Positions 41,752-51,578 of a stretch of DNA of 64,000 nucleotides are shown piece after piece. A program made the position numbers and the translations under genes. Each line of letters opens with the position of its first letter. Within the stretch, counting starts at the first letter, position 1. A model generated the notes under the pieces. It saw only the letters and a list, made by a program, of their open reading frames with translations, did not search any database and was not told the DNA's origin. This stretch comes from an uncultured Chloroflexota bacterium (lineage in GTDB: Bacteria > Chloroflexota > Anaerolineae > Anaerolineales > Anaerolineaceae): NCBI GenBank assembly GCA_902791025.1, contig CADATZ010000006.1, forward strand, positions 95,692 to 159,691, read 5' to 3'.

Positions 41752-44543
41752 TTCCTCCCCAGCCATTTTTCCGCGATGTAGGGCAGATTTCTTACACTGC
41801 CGCTCTCGCGGGTGCAGGGCGGAATGGAGTTGATGAAGTCCTGTCCGTAGCGTTTCGTGTTGATGCGGTTATCCATGATGACCACCAGCCCCCGGTCGGA
41901 CTTCGACCGGATCAGCCGTCCGAATCCCTGACGGAATTTCAGGATCGCTTCCGGCAGACTGTACTCCCCGAAGGAGTTTTCGAAGGTAGCGGCACGAGCG
42001 GCGATGATGGGGTCGGAAGGAACATCAAAGGGCAGCTTTGCGATGATGACGACAGAAAGCGCGTCGCCCTGGATATCCACACCCTCCCAGAAGCTCCGGG
42101 TTCCCAGCAGGATCGCTTTTTCCGTATTGCGGAAGGTCTTCAGCAGCGCGGAGGGAGATACACCCTCTCCCTGTTCGAAAACAATGATACCGGCTTTGGA
42201 CATCTCCGCGGCGATATCGTTGGATGTCTTCTTGAGCTGTGCGTAGGATGTGAAAAGCACCAGTGTGCGCCCACCGACGGCTTTGCAGAGATTGATGATG
42301 GTCTGCTCAAGTACGTATTGCGCGGAGGGCTGGTTTGGTTCGGGAACGTCCCGCGGTGTGCACAGCAGCACAGCCTTTTCATAATCAAAAGGTGACCCTA
42401 CCCGCAGCTCATCCGCGTCTTCCGCAGCGAGCCGTTCGCGCATGTAGTCGAACTGCTTCGAGGTCGTGAGCGTGGCAGAGGTGAGGATCACGCATTCCTT
42501 TTCGTTCCATAATCGATCCTGGATCATCGGCCCGACGGAAAGCGGCGCGGCGCACAGTGACAGCCGTGAATTTGTCCCGGAGAGGTCGATCCAGTAGATC
42601 ATGTTGTCATCCGGTGACATAAAGAGGTCTTCGAGCGTGTCGTGGATCTCCTTAAGCTGGTCCAACGACCCTTTGAAGAGCGCGTTGATCTCGTCGATTT
42701 CTTCGTCGGGATCATCCGCCAGCGCTTCCTCGATCTTTTTTGCCATTTTATGGACCTTTTTCATGATGGAAAGCATCAGGTTCTCGCAGTTGGACCAGAC
42801 GATTTCGATCTCGTCCCATCCATCCTGAGAACGGGTCTCCTCGGCAAGACGGTACTGCTGTCCGTAAATCGTGAGCGGACGGCCTTCCCGTGCCTCATCC
42901 ATAAAGCTGCGCAGACAGTCGAAGAGGTTCTTCAGTTCCGGAGCGAGTTCTTCCCCTTTTGTGGTGATTTTCTCCGTGATGGTGCGCAGTTCTTCATAGC
43001 TGTCGTCGGTCAATTGGGGCTGCAGTGCGGTGAGGAGCCGGCCGGTATAGCCGCTGTTGAGCGTACCGATATCCTGCAGCACGCGGTTGATGTCAAACAG
43101 GGACGTGCGGAAGCTCAGCGCACCGGTAGCGGCGGATTCGAGGTGGTGGCCTTCATCGATGATGAGGTATTTGTAATCAGGGATCACGCCTTTCGCGTAG
43201 ACCGCATCCGCCAGCAGCAGCGCGTGATTGACGATGATGACGTGGGAATGCATTGCCTGGGCGCGGATGGAGTAGAAAGGACACTGGTTCTTTTTGCGGA
43301 AGGGGCAGAGATTCGGACGGCAGCCCTCATTTTCTGCCGAGAGCCGTCCCCAGACTTCTCCCTCGATGGGCCCATTAACATTCAGGTCACCGCGGTCGCC
43401 GGTTCCGTTTTCACTGAGCCAGACCAGCACCTTTCCCAGTACCCGCATCTCTTCCGGTGTGGATGCCTGACGCTGCTGCATGGCGGCAAGCCGGCGGGGA
43501 CAAAGATAGTTGCCTCGTCCTTTTTGCACAGTAGCACGCAGTTCGGTCTCGAGGATCTCTTCCAACGCGGGAATATCCTTGTTGATAAGCTGATCCTGAA
43601 GGTTGATGGTGTTGGTAGAGATGACCACGCGCTCCCCATTCTGCATCGCCCATTGGAAGGCGGGAATCAGGTAAGCGAAGGATTTCCCGGTACCGGTGCC
43701 GGCTTCGATGAGCGTGTGATGCCCTTCGGAAAAGGCGTTGCAGACGGTCTGCAGCATTTCGATCTGCTGCTGCCGCGGTTCGAAGCGTTTATCGTACCGG
43801 CTGAAAGCGCCGCCCTCGGAAAGGATCTCACTGAGTTTTTCACTGTTCAGCGGCTTGGGATACTCTGCCGGTTTGAGTTCGAACTGTTCTCCGTCCCATT
43901 TTGGCGGAAAGACAGGCAGCTTGAAGCTTTTGTTATTGTTGAAGCGCTCTCCGGACTTCACCCGGGAGGAATAGACCTCATGCAGCGGGCCGAGTCCGTT
44001 CCATTGGGAGGAACCGGCGACGTTGATGAGTGCGGTGAGCAGCTCGAAGGGCAGGCTGTATGCCTTTTCGATGAGTTTGTTATAAAGCTTCATCGTCATG
44101 GTGCAGTCCGCCAAAGCCCGGTGCTTTCCCTCCGCGTCGATGTTGAATTGCTCTGCGAGGGCGGAAAGCTTGTAGCGTCCGGCTCGCGGCAGGAGCACGC
44201 TCGCCAGTTCGTACGTATCGGTGGAGCGGTTCTTCATCAGGATCTTATAGCGGTGAAGGAAACCAAGGTCAAAAGCGATGTTGTGCCCGACAATAGCGTC
44301 GGAGCCGACGAACTCAGCCACTTCATCCAGAACATCGAGGATATGAGGTGCTTTGGTGACCATGGGATTGGTGATATGTGTCAGCTGGGTGACCGCGGGC
44401 GGAATCGGACGGTCGGGGTTGACAAAGGTCTGGTAGGTCTCCAGGACTTCTGCACCATCAAAGCGGATCATGCCGATTTCGATGATCTTATCCTGCCGGA
44501 CGTCCAGCCCTGTAGTTTCCAGATCCAATGCAACCATGCTCAT
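41745..44543 (-). CDS. dinG: DinG-type exonuclease-helicase fusion
   Basis: A 932-residue DNA-repair protein. Residues 1-170 are a DEDD (DnaQ-like) 3'-5' exonuclease: ALDLETTGLD, then GHNIAFDLGFL and HRALADC. The rest is an XPD/DinG superfamily 2 helicase with Walker A (EAGTGTGKS), the DEGH box (IDEGHHLES) and motif VI GFGRLIRSKSDRG. Between Walker A and DEGH are cysteines (LCPRR, GCRPNLC and QCPFY) matching the [4Fe-4S] site. Some Bacillota exonuclease-helicase forms lack this cluster, so both features together are noteworthy. The stop lies in a heptamer array. Confidence 0.92.
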   Translation of the reverse strand: MSMVALDLETTGLDVRQDKIIEIGMIRFDGAEVLETYQTFVNPDRPIPPAVTQLTHITNPMVTKAPHILDVLDEVAEFVGSDAIVGHNIAFDLGFLHRYKILMKNRSTDTYELASVLLPRAGRYKLSALAEQFNIDAEGKHRALADCTMTMKLYNKLIEKAYSLPFELLTALINVAGSSQWNGLGPLHEVYSSRVKSGERFNNNKSFKLPVFPPKWDGEQFELKPAEYPKPLNSEKLSEILSEGGAFSRYDKRFEPRQQQIEMLQTVCNAFSEGHHTLIEAGTGTGKSFAYLIPAFQWAMQNGERVVISTNTINLQDQLINKDIPALEEILETELRATVQKGRGNYLCPRRLAAMQQRQASTPEEMRVLGKVLVWLSENGTGDRGDLNVNGPIEGEVWGRLSAENEGCRPNLCPFRKKNQCPFYSIRAQAMHSHVIIVNHALLLADAVYAKGVIPDYKYLIIDEGHHLESAATGALSFRTSLFDINRVLQDIGTLNSGYTGRLLTALQPQLTDDSYEELRTITEKITTKGEELAPELKNLFDCLRSFMDEAREGRPLTIYGQQYRLAEETRSQDGWDEIEIVWSNCENLMLSIMKKVHKMAKKIEEALADDPDEEIDEINALFKGSLDQLKEIHDTLEDLFMSPDDNMIYWIDLSGTNSRLSLCAAPLSVGPMIQDRLWNEKECVILTSATLTTSKQFDYMRERLAAEDADELRVGSPFDYEKAVLLCTPRDVPEPNQPSAQYVLEQTIINLCKAVGGRTLVLFTSYAQLKKTSNDIAAEMSKAGIIVFEQGEGVSPSALLKTFRNTEKAILLGTRSFWEGVDIQGDALSVVIIAKLPFDVPSDPIIAARAATFENSFGEYSLPEAILKFRQGFGRLIRSKSDRGLVVIMDNRINTKRYGQDFINSIPPCTRESGSVRNLPYIAEKWLGRKS

Positions 44544-44656
44544 AAGTTCTCTATCCTCTCGGTTTCCATAATCGCTAATACTTTACTTATAATTATAAGG
44601 GTAAAAAACACTTTCCCAAAAACTGCATTATTTATAGGAAGTACCGGTCCTGCCTG

Positions 44657-44911
44657 CTATTTTCTCAAAAAAATCAAATACAATAAAACCAGAATTACCG
44701 CCGCGATCAGCAGAATCGTGGAGAATTTCCCGCCGGAAGCTCCGCTGGAAGCCGGACGCTCAGGCAGCGGATCCGGATCCCGCCGGGGAATGTTCGGCAC
44801 CGCTCTCACCCGCATCGTTTCCTCGGCCTGAACGGAAACCTCCTGCCCGCATCCCGGACATTTTGTCTCTCCCTCAGCAATCTCCCGACCGCAATTCGAA
44901 CAAGTACTCAT
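44657..44911 (-). CDS. Small zinc-ribbon membrane protein
   Basis: An 84-residue protein: an N-terminal zinc ribbon (C-SN-C-G ... C-PG-C-G), a disordered Pro/Arg middle and one C-terminal membrane helix (about 63-81, FSTILLIAAVILVLLYLIF). GGAGGT upstream fixes the start at 44911. The helix is at the C-terminus, so the ribbon likely faces the cytoplasm. Function unknown. Confidence 0.78.
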   Translation of the reverse strand: MSTCSNCGREIAEGETKCPGCGQEVSVQAEETMRVRAVPNIPRRDPDPLPERPASSGASGGKFSTILLIAAVILVLLYLIFLRK

Positions 44912-44928
44912 ATTCCACCTCCGTTTTT

Positions 44929-45050
44929 TTACGATTAATCGAATCGAATCAGGACGGAGCACATGGGGACTGGCAACTTGTGCGGCGCAGCCCGCACAAG
45001 CGTGCCTGTCCCCATGTGCGTCACTGAGTTCTGAACAGTTACGATTAATC
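44929..45050. repeat. REP-like palindromic element, copy 2, flanked by 12-bp direct repeats
   Basis: The palindrome core runs 44955-45020: outer arms GCACATGGGGAC and GTCCCCATGTGC, then TGGCA/TGCCT and an inner 7-bp hairpin TTGTGCGG...CCGCACAA. Homology to copy 1 extends to TTCTGAACA near 45037. TTACGATTAATC occurs at 44929-44940 and again at 45039-45050, directly flanking the element like a target-site duplication. Confidence 0.85.
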
Positions 45051-45146
45051 TTATCTGAAGCTATTTTACCATGATACCATGTCCGTTTTTGGAAACCAGC
45101 CCAGGGCCAGCTCCGAAAGGAGCAGAATTCGCCAAACTGCGAAATT

Positions 45147-45176
45147 TTGTGAGATTCCTTTTTATTATTGTATAAT
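45147..45176 (+). promoter_or_regulatory. Promoter before the short zincin-tail gene
   Basis: TTGTGA at 45147-45152, 18-base spacer, TATAAT at 45171-45176, about 57 bases before the ATG. Confidence 0.55.
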
Positions 45177-45232
45177 TCATTTATCCTGTACGTGTTTTTA
45201 ATCGTTTTTTCTGAAAAGGAAAAGGTGCGGCA

Positions 45233-45634
45233 ATGAGTTACATGTTTACCAGGTCACCTAAAAACAACCGGAAATCCGCAGGAAGCTTATCGAATCTTTG
45301 GACAGTTCACTGGGAACAGCAGTGCCGCATACTAAGAAGACAGGAATATGCAGACAGATTTGCCTTCATTAAAAATAAAACTGAAAAATATGACGCGTGT
45401 GATTCTGGATTATCCCGAGACGATGAGCACACATCCGGCTACGGTGCGACAAGTGCCCAGGAATTCTTCGCGGAAGCTGTGGCGGATGTTTATACGAACG
45501 GAGATAAGGCGAGAAAAACCAGTGTTGCAATCGTCAAGGAATATGAAAAACGGCAGAAGAACCTCACTCGGAAAAAATTCTTCAATAAGAAAGCGGGAAT
45601 TTTCAGAAGAATGTGGAATTGGATAAAATTCTGA
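45233..45634 (+). CDS. Short protein with a zincin-like C-terminal tail, probable remnant
   Basis: A 133-residue frame. Residues 66-110 (SGYGATSAQEFFAEAVADVY) match the end of phage- or element-borne metalloprotease domains, where the Glu-rich block follows an upstream HExxH. No HExxH is present in this frame. The first 50 residues do not resemble a protease. It therefore looks like the 3' end of a lost gene joined to new 5' sequence. A promoter and AAGGTG before the ATG suggest it could still be expressed. Confidence 0.5.
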   Translation: MSYMFTRSPKNNRKSAGSLSNLWTVHWEQQCRILRRQEYADRFAFIKNKTEKYDACDSGLSRDDEHTSGYGATSAQEFFAEAVADVYTNGDKARKTSVAIVKEYEKRQKNLTRKKFFNKKAGIFRRMWNWIKF

Positions 45635-45706
45635 AAAACAGCCCCGAGTTCTGCTGCCATAGGAAATAGGAAATTCGCAAAGTTTCAAAACCAGGAGATT
45701 AGCAAT

Positions 45707-48466
45707 ATGAAAAAATTGTTAAACCGGAAAAACAGTGCAATTTATGAAATTATTTTATTACTTCTGATCCTTGCCGGCATTCTTCTGCCGCAGCTCATCG
45801 GCACCACAATGGTCACTGATGACTCTGCCGGTATTGATGAGGACGGTTTGCCGATTGCAACAAAAACTTTCACGGATCTTGAAGCTCCGGGTACGAAATT
45901 CGGTACGCTTACCATCCAGGAATGGGAAACGGAGATCCGGAAACGCTTTCCGGAAGGTGAGGTTCAGCATTTTGCTAATACGGCAAACCTCTATGCCGCG
46001 TTGGATGCCGGCATTATCGACGCTGCGTTTGGTTTTATTGATGAAAGAGAGTCGGTAGCAGGAACATATCCGAGTCTGGCATATATTACAGAGCCTTTTG
46101 CCGCCATCGACTTTGGCTTTGGAACACAGAAGGGTGAGAGCGGCCGAGTTATTCTCGGAGAGCTGAATCTCTATCTTACAGAACTGAAGCAAAGCGGCGA
46201 ATATGACAAGCTGCGTCAGAAATGGGAGGATCCTGCTCGGAAGGGGGATGTGATGGGTGAGTACTCCTTTACCGGGGAAAAGGGAACGCTCAGGGTCGCC
46301 ACAGGAGGATTGTGGACACCGATGACCTTTTTTGAAGGGGAAACACTCACCGGCGAATTCGTAGAGATCATCAAAGGGTTTTGTGCTTCAGCAGGTTACA
46401 TTCCACAGTTTGAGGTTGTAAGTTTTTCTGCGGAGATTGCCGGGTTGGCGGCAGGTACTTATGACATAGTGGCAGATTCGATTGTAACGACAGATGAGAG
46501 AAAGGAAAGTATCAGCATCACGGATCCGCTGATGAAGGATGAATATTATCTGCTCGTCAGGAGAGAGCCTGTTTTGAAAGAAGTCCCAAAAGCATCGCTG
46601 TTCATAGAAAATCTGAAAGGCAGCATCCAGCGTAACTTTATCACAGAGGACCGGTATAGGATCATCCTCTCCGGGTTGGGCGTGACGCTTTCCCTTTCTC
46701 TTGCCGCGGGTGTTTTCGGGACCATATTGGGGGCTTTCATTTGTTTCCTGCATATGCGGAAAAATCCCTTTATCCATGCCTTTGCCGCTCTTTATATCCG
46801 CATCTTCCGTGCGCTGCCTGTGGTTGTATTGCTGCTTGTTTTTTATTACATCGTTTTTCGAAACAGCGGACTCAGCGCTTTCAAGATCTGTGCGATCACT
46901 TTTTCCATTGAATTTTCAGCCTATTGTGCGGAGATTTTCCGCAATGGGATCAACACGGTACCGGATGGACAGTATAAGGCTGCTGCCGCGCTCGGTTTTG
47001 GGAAACTGCGATCTTTCTTCAAGGTCATCTGGCCTCAGGCGATGGTGCATATTCTGCCTGTCTATAGCGGCCAGTTCATCTCTACTGTAAAAATGACGGC
47101 TGTAGCGGGATATATCTCCGTGGTGGACCTGACAAAGGCCTCGGATATCATCCTCGCAAGGACTTACGATGCCTTCTTTCCGCTGTTTTTCACGGCTTTT
47201 GTTTATTTCCTGATATGCTGGCTCCTTGTGAACATGCTCCGGTTCCTGGAAAAAAGGATCGATCCCTCTGCGAGATCTGTGAGAGGGGATATTCTTGCCG
47301 TCGTCAATGCTTTTGATCCGGAGCACGCAGAGGATTACAGTGTCGGAAACAATTACCTGACAGATCAGGATAATACACCGCTGATCCGGGTGGAACATCT
47401 CAGAAAAAGTTTCGAGAACGTGACCCCTGTCAAAGATGTGTCTTTTGATATTTCCAGGGGAGATGTGATCTCCATTATCGGCCCTTCAGGAACGGGAAAA
47501 AGCACCCTTTTATATTTGATCAACCATCTGCTGGAACCGGATGGCGGCAGGATCTTCTTTGAAGGGCAGGATACGCTTGAGAAAGGTTATGATTTCAACC
47601 GCATGCGTGAGCAGATCGGGATGGTATTCCAATCCTTCAATCTTTTCCCTCACCTGACGATCATTGAAAACCTGATGCTTGCCCAGACAGAACTCCTGAA
47701 GAGAAGCCGCAGAGATGCCTGCGAAAGGAGCATGAAATTGCTGAATATGGTCGGCTTGACAGACAAGGCACTCAGCTTACCTTCCCAGCTGTCAGGAGGT
47801 CAGCAGCAGCGGGTGGCCATCATCCGCGCTGTCGCAATGGATCCGAAAATTATCCTATTTGATGAACCGACCTCAGCATTGGATCCGACCATGGTCGGAG
47901 AAGTTCTCGCGGCGATCCGAATGCTTGTCAAGGGTGGTATGACCATGGTGATCGTGACCCATGAAATGCGCTTTGCCAAAGATGTCTCAAACCGGGTTTT
48001 ATTCATCGATGAAGGCATCATATATGAAGAAGGAACACCGGATGAGATCTTTAATGATCCCAAACGGCACAAGACCCGCCAGTTCATCAATCGGCTGAAA
48101 GTGTTCGAGACAAAGATACCGAAGTCCGGATTTGACCTCCTGAACCTTATTACCAGGATAGAACAGTTTGGTTTCCGTAACATGATCAGCCGTCAGCTTG
48201 TCTATCGAATGGTGACCGTTGCAGAGGAGCTCTGCGTTCAGACAATTCTGCCCGAACTGAACAGCGGCGAGAAAATCGGTCTGGTTTTTGAATACAATGA
48301 GGAAAATGGAACCGGTATATCCATGGAAGTGACTTATCCGTCAAAGGACCGGGATCCCCTTGAAGAAGCCGATCCGATTTCCCGGAAGCTGATCGAAAAT
48401 GCCTGCCATGACTTGTCTTGTCAATATAGCGGCGGGTCCATTACTGTGAAGGGCAAGATCGAATAA
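45707..48466 (+). CDS. Single-chain amino-acid ABC transporter (binding, permease, ATPase and extra C-terminal domain)
   Basis: A 919-residue protein. After a membrane anchor (about 12-32) come two solute-binding-type segments (about 60-180 and 185-300, the second opening [15 protein letters not shown]). A permease with about five helices follows (315-520), with the EAA loop [20 protein letters not shown]. The ATPase (565-810) has Walker A (GPSGTGKST), LSGGQQQR, Walker B ([12 protein letters not shown]) and the switch His (VTHEM). The last 110 residues (about 808-919) are extra. The polar amino-acid (HisMQP) family is clear; the whole importer on one chain is unusual. It probably works as a dimer. 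Confidence 0.9.
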   Translation: MKKLLNRKNSAIYEIILLLLILAGILLPQLIGTTMVTDDSAGIDEDGLPIATKTFTDLEAPGTKFGTLTIQEWETEIRKRFPEGEVQHFANTANLYAALDAGIIDAAFGFIDERESVAGTYPSLAYITEPFAAIDFGFGTQKGESGRVILGELNLYLTELKQSGEYDKLRQKWEDPARKGDVMGEYSFTGEKGTLRVATGGLWTPMTFFEGETLTGEFVEIIKGFCASAGYIPQFEVVSFSAEIAGLAAGTYDIVADSIVTTDERKESISITDPLMKDEYYLLVRREPVLKEVPKASLFIENLKGSIQRNFITEDRYRIILSGLGVTLSLSLAAGVFGTILGAFICFLHMRKNPFIHAFAALYIRIFRALPVVVLLLVFYYIVFRNSGLSAFKICAITFSIEFSAYCAEIFRNGINTVPDGQYKAAAALGFGKLRSFFKVIWPQAMVHILPVYSGQFISTVKMTAVAGYISVVDLTKASDIILARTYDAFFPLFFTAFVYFLICWLLVNMLRFLEKRIDPSARSVRGDILAVVNAFDPEHAEDYSVGNNYLTDQDNTPLIRVEHLRKSFENVTPVKDVSFDISRGDVISIIGPSGTGKSTLLYLINHLLEPDGGRIFFEGQDTLEKGYDFNRMREQIGMVFQSFNLFPHLTIIENLMLAQTELLKRSRRDACERSMKLLNMVGLTDKALSLPSQLSGGQQQRVAIIRAVAMDPKIILFDEPTSALDPTMVGEVLAAIRMLVKGGMTMVIVTHEMRFAKDVSNRVLFIDEGIIYEEGTPDEIFNDPKRHKTRQFINRLKVFETKIPKSGFDLLNLITRIEQFGFRNMISRQLVYRMVTVAEELCVQTILPELNSGEKIGLVFEYNEENGTGISMEVTYPSKDRDPLEEADPISRKLIENACHDLSCQYSGGSITVKGKIE

Positions 48467-48533
48467 TTCAGAGGCAAGGGAGCGTCAATATTTTGAGAAG
48501 CAGATGTGATTTGCAAAATAGGAATTTTACGTA
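48467..48533. other. Short spacer before composite element
   Basis: Follows the transporter stop; no terminator hairpin is evident. The heptamer array follows directly. Confidence 0.4.
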
Positions 48534-48688
48534 GGGGATAGGATATAGGAAATGGGGGATAGGCAATAGACAATAGGGGATAGGGGATGAGATAGGTATT
48601 GGGTAATAATAGTGATTATGGCTTTCACGACACGGCGAAATAAGTCTCACTATTCCCTATATCCTAATGCCTATTGCCTATATCCTAT
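48534..48688. repeat. Composite heptamer element with ATAGTG/CACTAT core (copy 1)
   Basis: A purine-rich arm at 48534-48596 has nine 7-bp units (GGGGATA, GGATATA, GGCAATA and others). A core at 48609-48653 is bounded by ATAGTG and CACTAT. A pyrimidine-rich arm follows at 48654-48688 (TCCCTAT, ATCCTAA, TGCCTAT). The arms are partly complementary (GGCAATAG with CTATTGCC), so the element can fold back. The second half of the core (GTCTCACTAT) closely matches the element at 60694-60807. Confidence 0.85.
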
Positions 48689-48837
48689 AACAAATCCATA
48701 TTTATAGAGTAAATACCAATGAATCAATTAGAGTTTTTATCAATGAAATTGCATTGGAAGATTGGTTTTTGAAGTTATAATGTGAAAGTTGTTTTTGTTG
48801 CCGAAATATATAATAATCGGAGTTTATGGAGGTTAAA

Positions 48838-49035
48838 ATGATTAAGAATAAGTATGTTGCATTTGTCCTGTTTGTTATTGCATTTTTGGCATTATGGAAT
48901 CTGGCAGATTATCTGTACACGACTTTTATTACGAGTGGAACATATCATTTTTCAGCGGGTACCGATGTAGCTATCCCTGCTGCAATCGCAATCGTTTCCG
49001 GGTATCTTTTGTTTTTAAGGAAGAATTCTGACTGA
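48838..49035 (+). CDS. Small membrane protein
   Basis: A 65-residue protein with two membrane segments (about 6-25 and 42-60, AIPAAIAIVSGYLLFL). GGAGG before ATG 48838 supports the start. It lies just upstream of the HIT gene and may share its transcript. No family was recognised. Confidence 0.65.
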   Translation: MIKNKYVAFVLFVIAFLALWNLADYLYTTFITSGTYHFSAGTDVAIPAAIAIVSGYLLFLRKNSD

Positions 49036-49052
49036 TAGATTTTAATTTGTGT

Positions 49053-49529
49053 ATGAATGTCATGTGTATCATTTGCGATAGAATTCAAAAAATAAAGGAC
49101 GGAACGAATCCGTATTTCGTAAAAGAACTGGATACAGGCTATGTTGTTATAGGAGATAATCAGCATTTCAGAGGGTACACCTTGTTCCTGTTCAAAGAAC
49201 ATGTGAAGGAACTTTATGAACTGGATGGTGAGGTCAGAGCCAGATTTCTTGAAGAAATGACTATCGTTGCCAAAGCTGTATCAAAAGCGTTTGGTGCAGA
49301 AAAAATGAATTATGAATGTCTTGGAAACGAAGATGCCCACCTCCATTGGCATCTGTTTCCAAGAGTCAGCGGTGATCTTGGCATGTATGGTAATGAAGGG
49401 AAAGGCCCTGTCTGGTGGTATCCGAAGGATAAAATGTATGCCGATGGCACCAGACCGAGCAGTGAAGAACTTGAAGAATTAAAATGGTGCCTGAAGAAAG
49501 AGCTTGATTTGCTGTCAACAAGTGGATAG
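49053..49529 (+). CDS. HIT-family nucleotide-binding protein
   Basis: A 158-residue histidine-triad protein. The catalytic motif reads HLHWHLFPR with the three histidines in place, preceded by the usual DAHLHWH context. Such proteins are nucleoside phosphoramidases or dinucleoside polyphosphate hydrolases. The start is uncertain: ATG 49053 and 49062 both fit and neither has a clear ribosome site. The TAG stop at 49527-49529 is part of a heptamer array. Confidence 0.85.
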   Translation: MNVMCIICDRIQKIKDGTNPYFVKELDTGYVVIGDNQHFRGYTLFLFKEHVKELYELDGEVRARFLEEMTIVAKAVSKAFGAEKMNYECLGNEDAHLHWHLFPRVSGDLGMYGNEGKGPVWWYPKDKMYADGTRPSSEELEELKWCLKKELDLLSTSG

Positions 49530-49543
49530 GATATAGGGGGTAG
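49523..49543 (+). repeat. Short heptamer array at the HIT gene stop
   Basis: Three units (GTGGATA, GGATATA, GGGGGTA). The stop codon TAG spans the first and second units. The unit type is the same as the purine arms at 48534 and 60694. Confidence 0.75.
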
Positions 49544-49670
49544 TGAAGAGCCTCCGTTTCAATCCCAATGCTGTAAAAACAAATTACATTTGTCAGACAA
49601 ATTTGTGATGGAATAATGGTGCGGGATTTGCGGAGTTTGGGTAAAATGGTTTAAATCGAAGAAAATTACA

Positions 49671-49699
49671 TGAGACAAGGAATCTGTCCCCGTGTCTCA
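49671..49699. repeat. Small palindrome related to the REP-like family
   Basis: TGAGACA at 49671-49677 pairs with TGTCTCA at 49693-49699. The loop carries CTGTCCCCG, also seen in the long elements. It lies just before the adenine deaminase gene, so it may be a leader hairpin or a degraded REP-like copy. Confidence 0.5.
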
Positions 49700-49727
49700 C
49701 TTATACATGAAATGGAGGCTGTTGAGA

Positions 49728-51557
49728 ATGAAGGATTTTTATATTCATCATCGTGAAAAGTTGAGTGATGTCACACGAGACCTGGCGGCAGTGGCGATGG
49801 GGACCAAAGCGGCAGACCTCTTGATCAAAAACGGAAATCTTGTCAACGTCAATGTTGGATATATCCAGGAAAACATTGACGTTGCTGTATCTCATGGGTT
49901 CATCGCGTATGTTGGAACGAACGCGAAGATCCTGACGGATGAACATACCCGGGTGGTGGACGCGAAGGGGCGCTATCTCGTGCCGGGGTTTATTGACGGA
50001 CATATGCACATCGAAAGCTCGATGATCGATCCGCGAAATTTTGCCTGCGGGGTTTTACCGAATGGGGTGACAACGATTTGTCCCGACAATCACGAAATCA
50101 CGAATGTGCTGGGCATGAAGGCTGTGAAGCTTTTCCATGACGTAATGGAGGGTGTGCCGATCAAGTGCCTGCTGGCGATGCCGGTCTGTGTGCCTTCGCT
50201 TCCCGGTATGGAGGATGCGGGGGCTGTGATCAGCGCGGAAGATGTGGCTGCTGCCTACGATCATGGCTGGGCACAGCTGCAGGGCGAGCAGATGAATTTT
50301 GTCGGCATGATCCATGGTGATCCGAAAGCTCATGCAATCAATAAGGCTACATTGGACGCCGGTGTGGTGGCAACCGGGCATTACCCTTCGCATGATCTGG
50401 AACAGGGGTTGAATGCTTTTATCGCTACCGGTCAGAACGCCTGTCATGAACTGACTGACAAGGCCGGTGCGATCCGCCGGGCGGAGCTGGGAATGTATGC
50501 GCAGATGCGCTATGGGACGGCCGGGTATGATATGCCGAATGCCATCAAGGCTTATACGGACAATCCGGGAATCGATGACCGCTTCTTCTGCATGGTCACG
50601 GATGATGTGGATCCCGCCACTGTCTATAACGATGGGCAGCTGCTGCGTGTGGTTCGGACTGCTATTCAGCAGGGTGTTCCGCCGATGAAGGCGATCCAGT
50701 ATGTCACCATCAATGTAGCGCAGATGCTTGAAAAAGCCCGCTGGATCGGTTCTATTTCCCCCGCGAAGGCCGCGGATATCCTGATCGTCAGCGATTTGCC
50801 GGGTATGGTGATCGATGAGGTCTACAGTGATGGTGTGCTGGTGGCGGAAAATGGCCGGATGGTGGTGAATGTGCCGCACTATGATTATCCGGAATGGGCG
50901 CTGCACTCCGTTTATCTGGATAAGTTTACTCCCGATTTCTTTAAGATTTCTGCGGAAGGGCTGGAAAAACCCTGTGTGCGGGTGATGGACTGCATTCCCA
51001 ATGTGCTGGAGATTCCGGAAGTATTTCTTGAAATGACCGCCGTTGACGGAGAACTGAAGGCTGATCCGGAGCGGGATCTGGCGAAGATTTTTGATATCTA
51101 CCGTCACACACCGGATTATGGTGTGACCGGTTCGCATGGGGTAGGTTTCATCCGCGGAATCGGTATGCGTGCGAATTGCGCATATGCTTCGACGGTCGCT
51201 CATGACAGCCATAACATGATGGTGGTCGGAACGAGCGACGAGGCGATGGCGACAGCCGCGAATGCCCTGATCGAGTCGGAAGGCGGAATTGCTATTGTGG
51301 TGGATGGAAAGCTGGATGCCGTAATGGCGCTGCCGCTTGCCGGATTGATGACGCTGGAATCGGCGGAGGTCGCCGCAGCTCAGGTGATCCGCATCGAACG
51401 GTCAATCGCGAAAACAGGCTGTCCGCATTCCAAGATGGAAATGACGCTCAGCTTCGCTGCCCTTCCGGTGCTGGAGGAGCTGCACATCACCAACCGCGGC
51501 TATGTGCTGCTGAAAGAAGGCAAGGCTCCCGAACTGGTTCCGCTGATCGTCAAGTGA
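49728..51557 (+). CDS. ade: Adenine deaminase
   Basis: A 609-residue amidohydrolase that converts adenine to hypoxanthine and ammonia in purine salvage. The metal site opens with GHMHIES, followed by CPDNHEI, VATGHYPSHDL and DDVDPATV. The C-terminal half has VAHDSHNMMVVG, typical of Ade. GGAGG precedes ATG 49728; longer starts would place it inside the ribosome site. A large inverted repeat follows the stop. Hypoxanthine use by other genes nearby is not apparent. Confidence 0.94.
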   Translation: MKDFYIHHREKLSDVTRDLAAVAMGTKAADLLIKNGNLVNVNVGYIQENIDVAVSHGFIAYVGTNAKILTDEHTRVVDAKGRYLVPGFIDGHMHIESSMIDPRNFACGVLPNGVTTICPDNHEITNVLGMKAVKLFHDVMEGVPIKCLLAMPVCVPSLPGMEDAGAVISAEDVAAAYDHGWAQLQGEQMNFVGMIHGDPKAHAINKATLDAGVVATGHYPSHDLEQGLNAFIATGQNACHELTDKAGAIRRAELGMYAQMRYGTAGYDMPNAIKAYTDNPGIDDRFFCMVTDDVDPATVYNDGQLLRVVRTAIQQGVPPMKAIQYVTINVAQMLEKARWIGSISPAKAADILIVSDLPGMVIDEVYSDGVLVAENGRMVVNVPHYDYPEWALHSVYLDKFTPDFFKISAEGLEKPCVRVMDCIPNVLEIPEVFLEMTAVDGELKADPERDLAKIFDIYRHTPDYGVTGSHGVGFIRGIGMRANCAYASTVAHDSHNMMVVGTSDEAMATAANALIESEGGIAIVVDGKLDAVMALPLAGLMTLESAEVAAAQVIRIERSIAKTGCPHSKMEMTLSFAALPVLEELHITNRGYVLLKEGKAPELVPLIVK

Positions 51558-51578
51558 CATGCTCTTGGCGTAGTACCG

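Noticed and set aside
42642..44831. 729-codon plus-strand frame antisense to dinG
   Set aside because: Long only because dinG codon use avoids stops on the other strand; no start signal or motif.
50055..51212. 385-codon minus-strand frame inside ade
   Set aside because: Antisense shadow of adenine deaminase, rich in His and Arg from the complementary codons.
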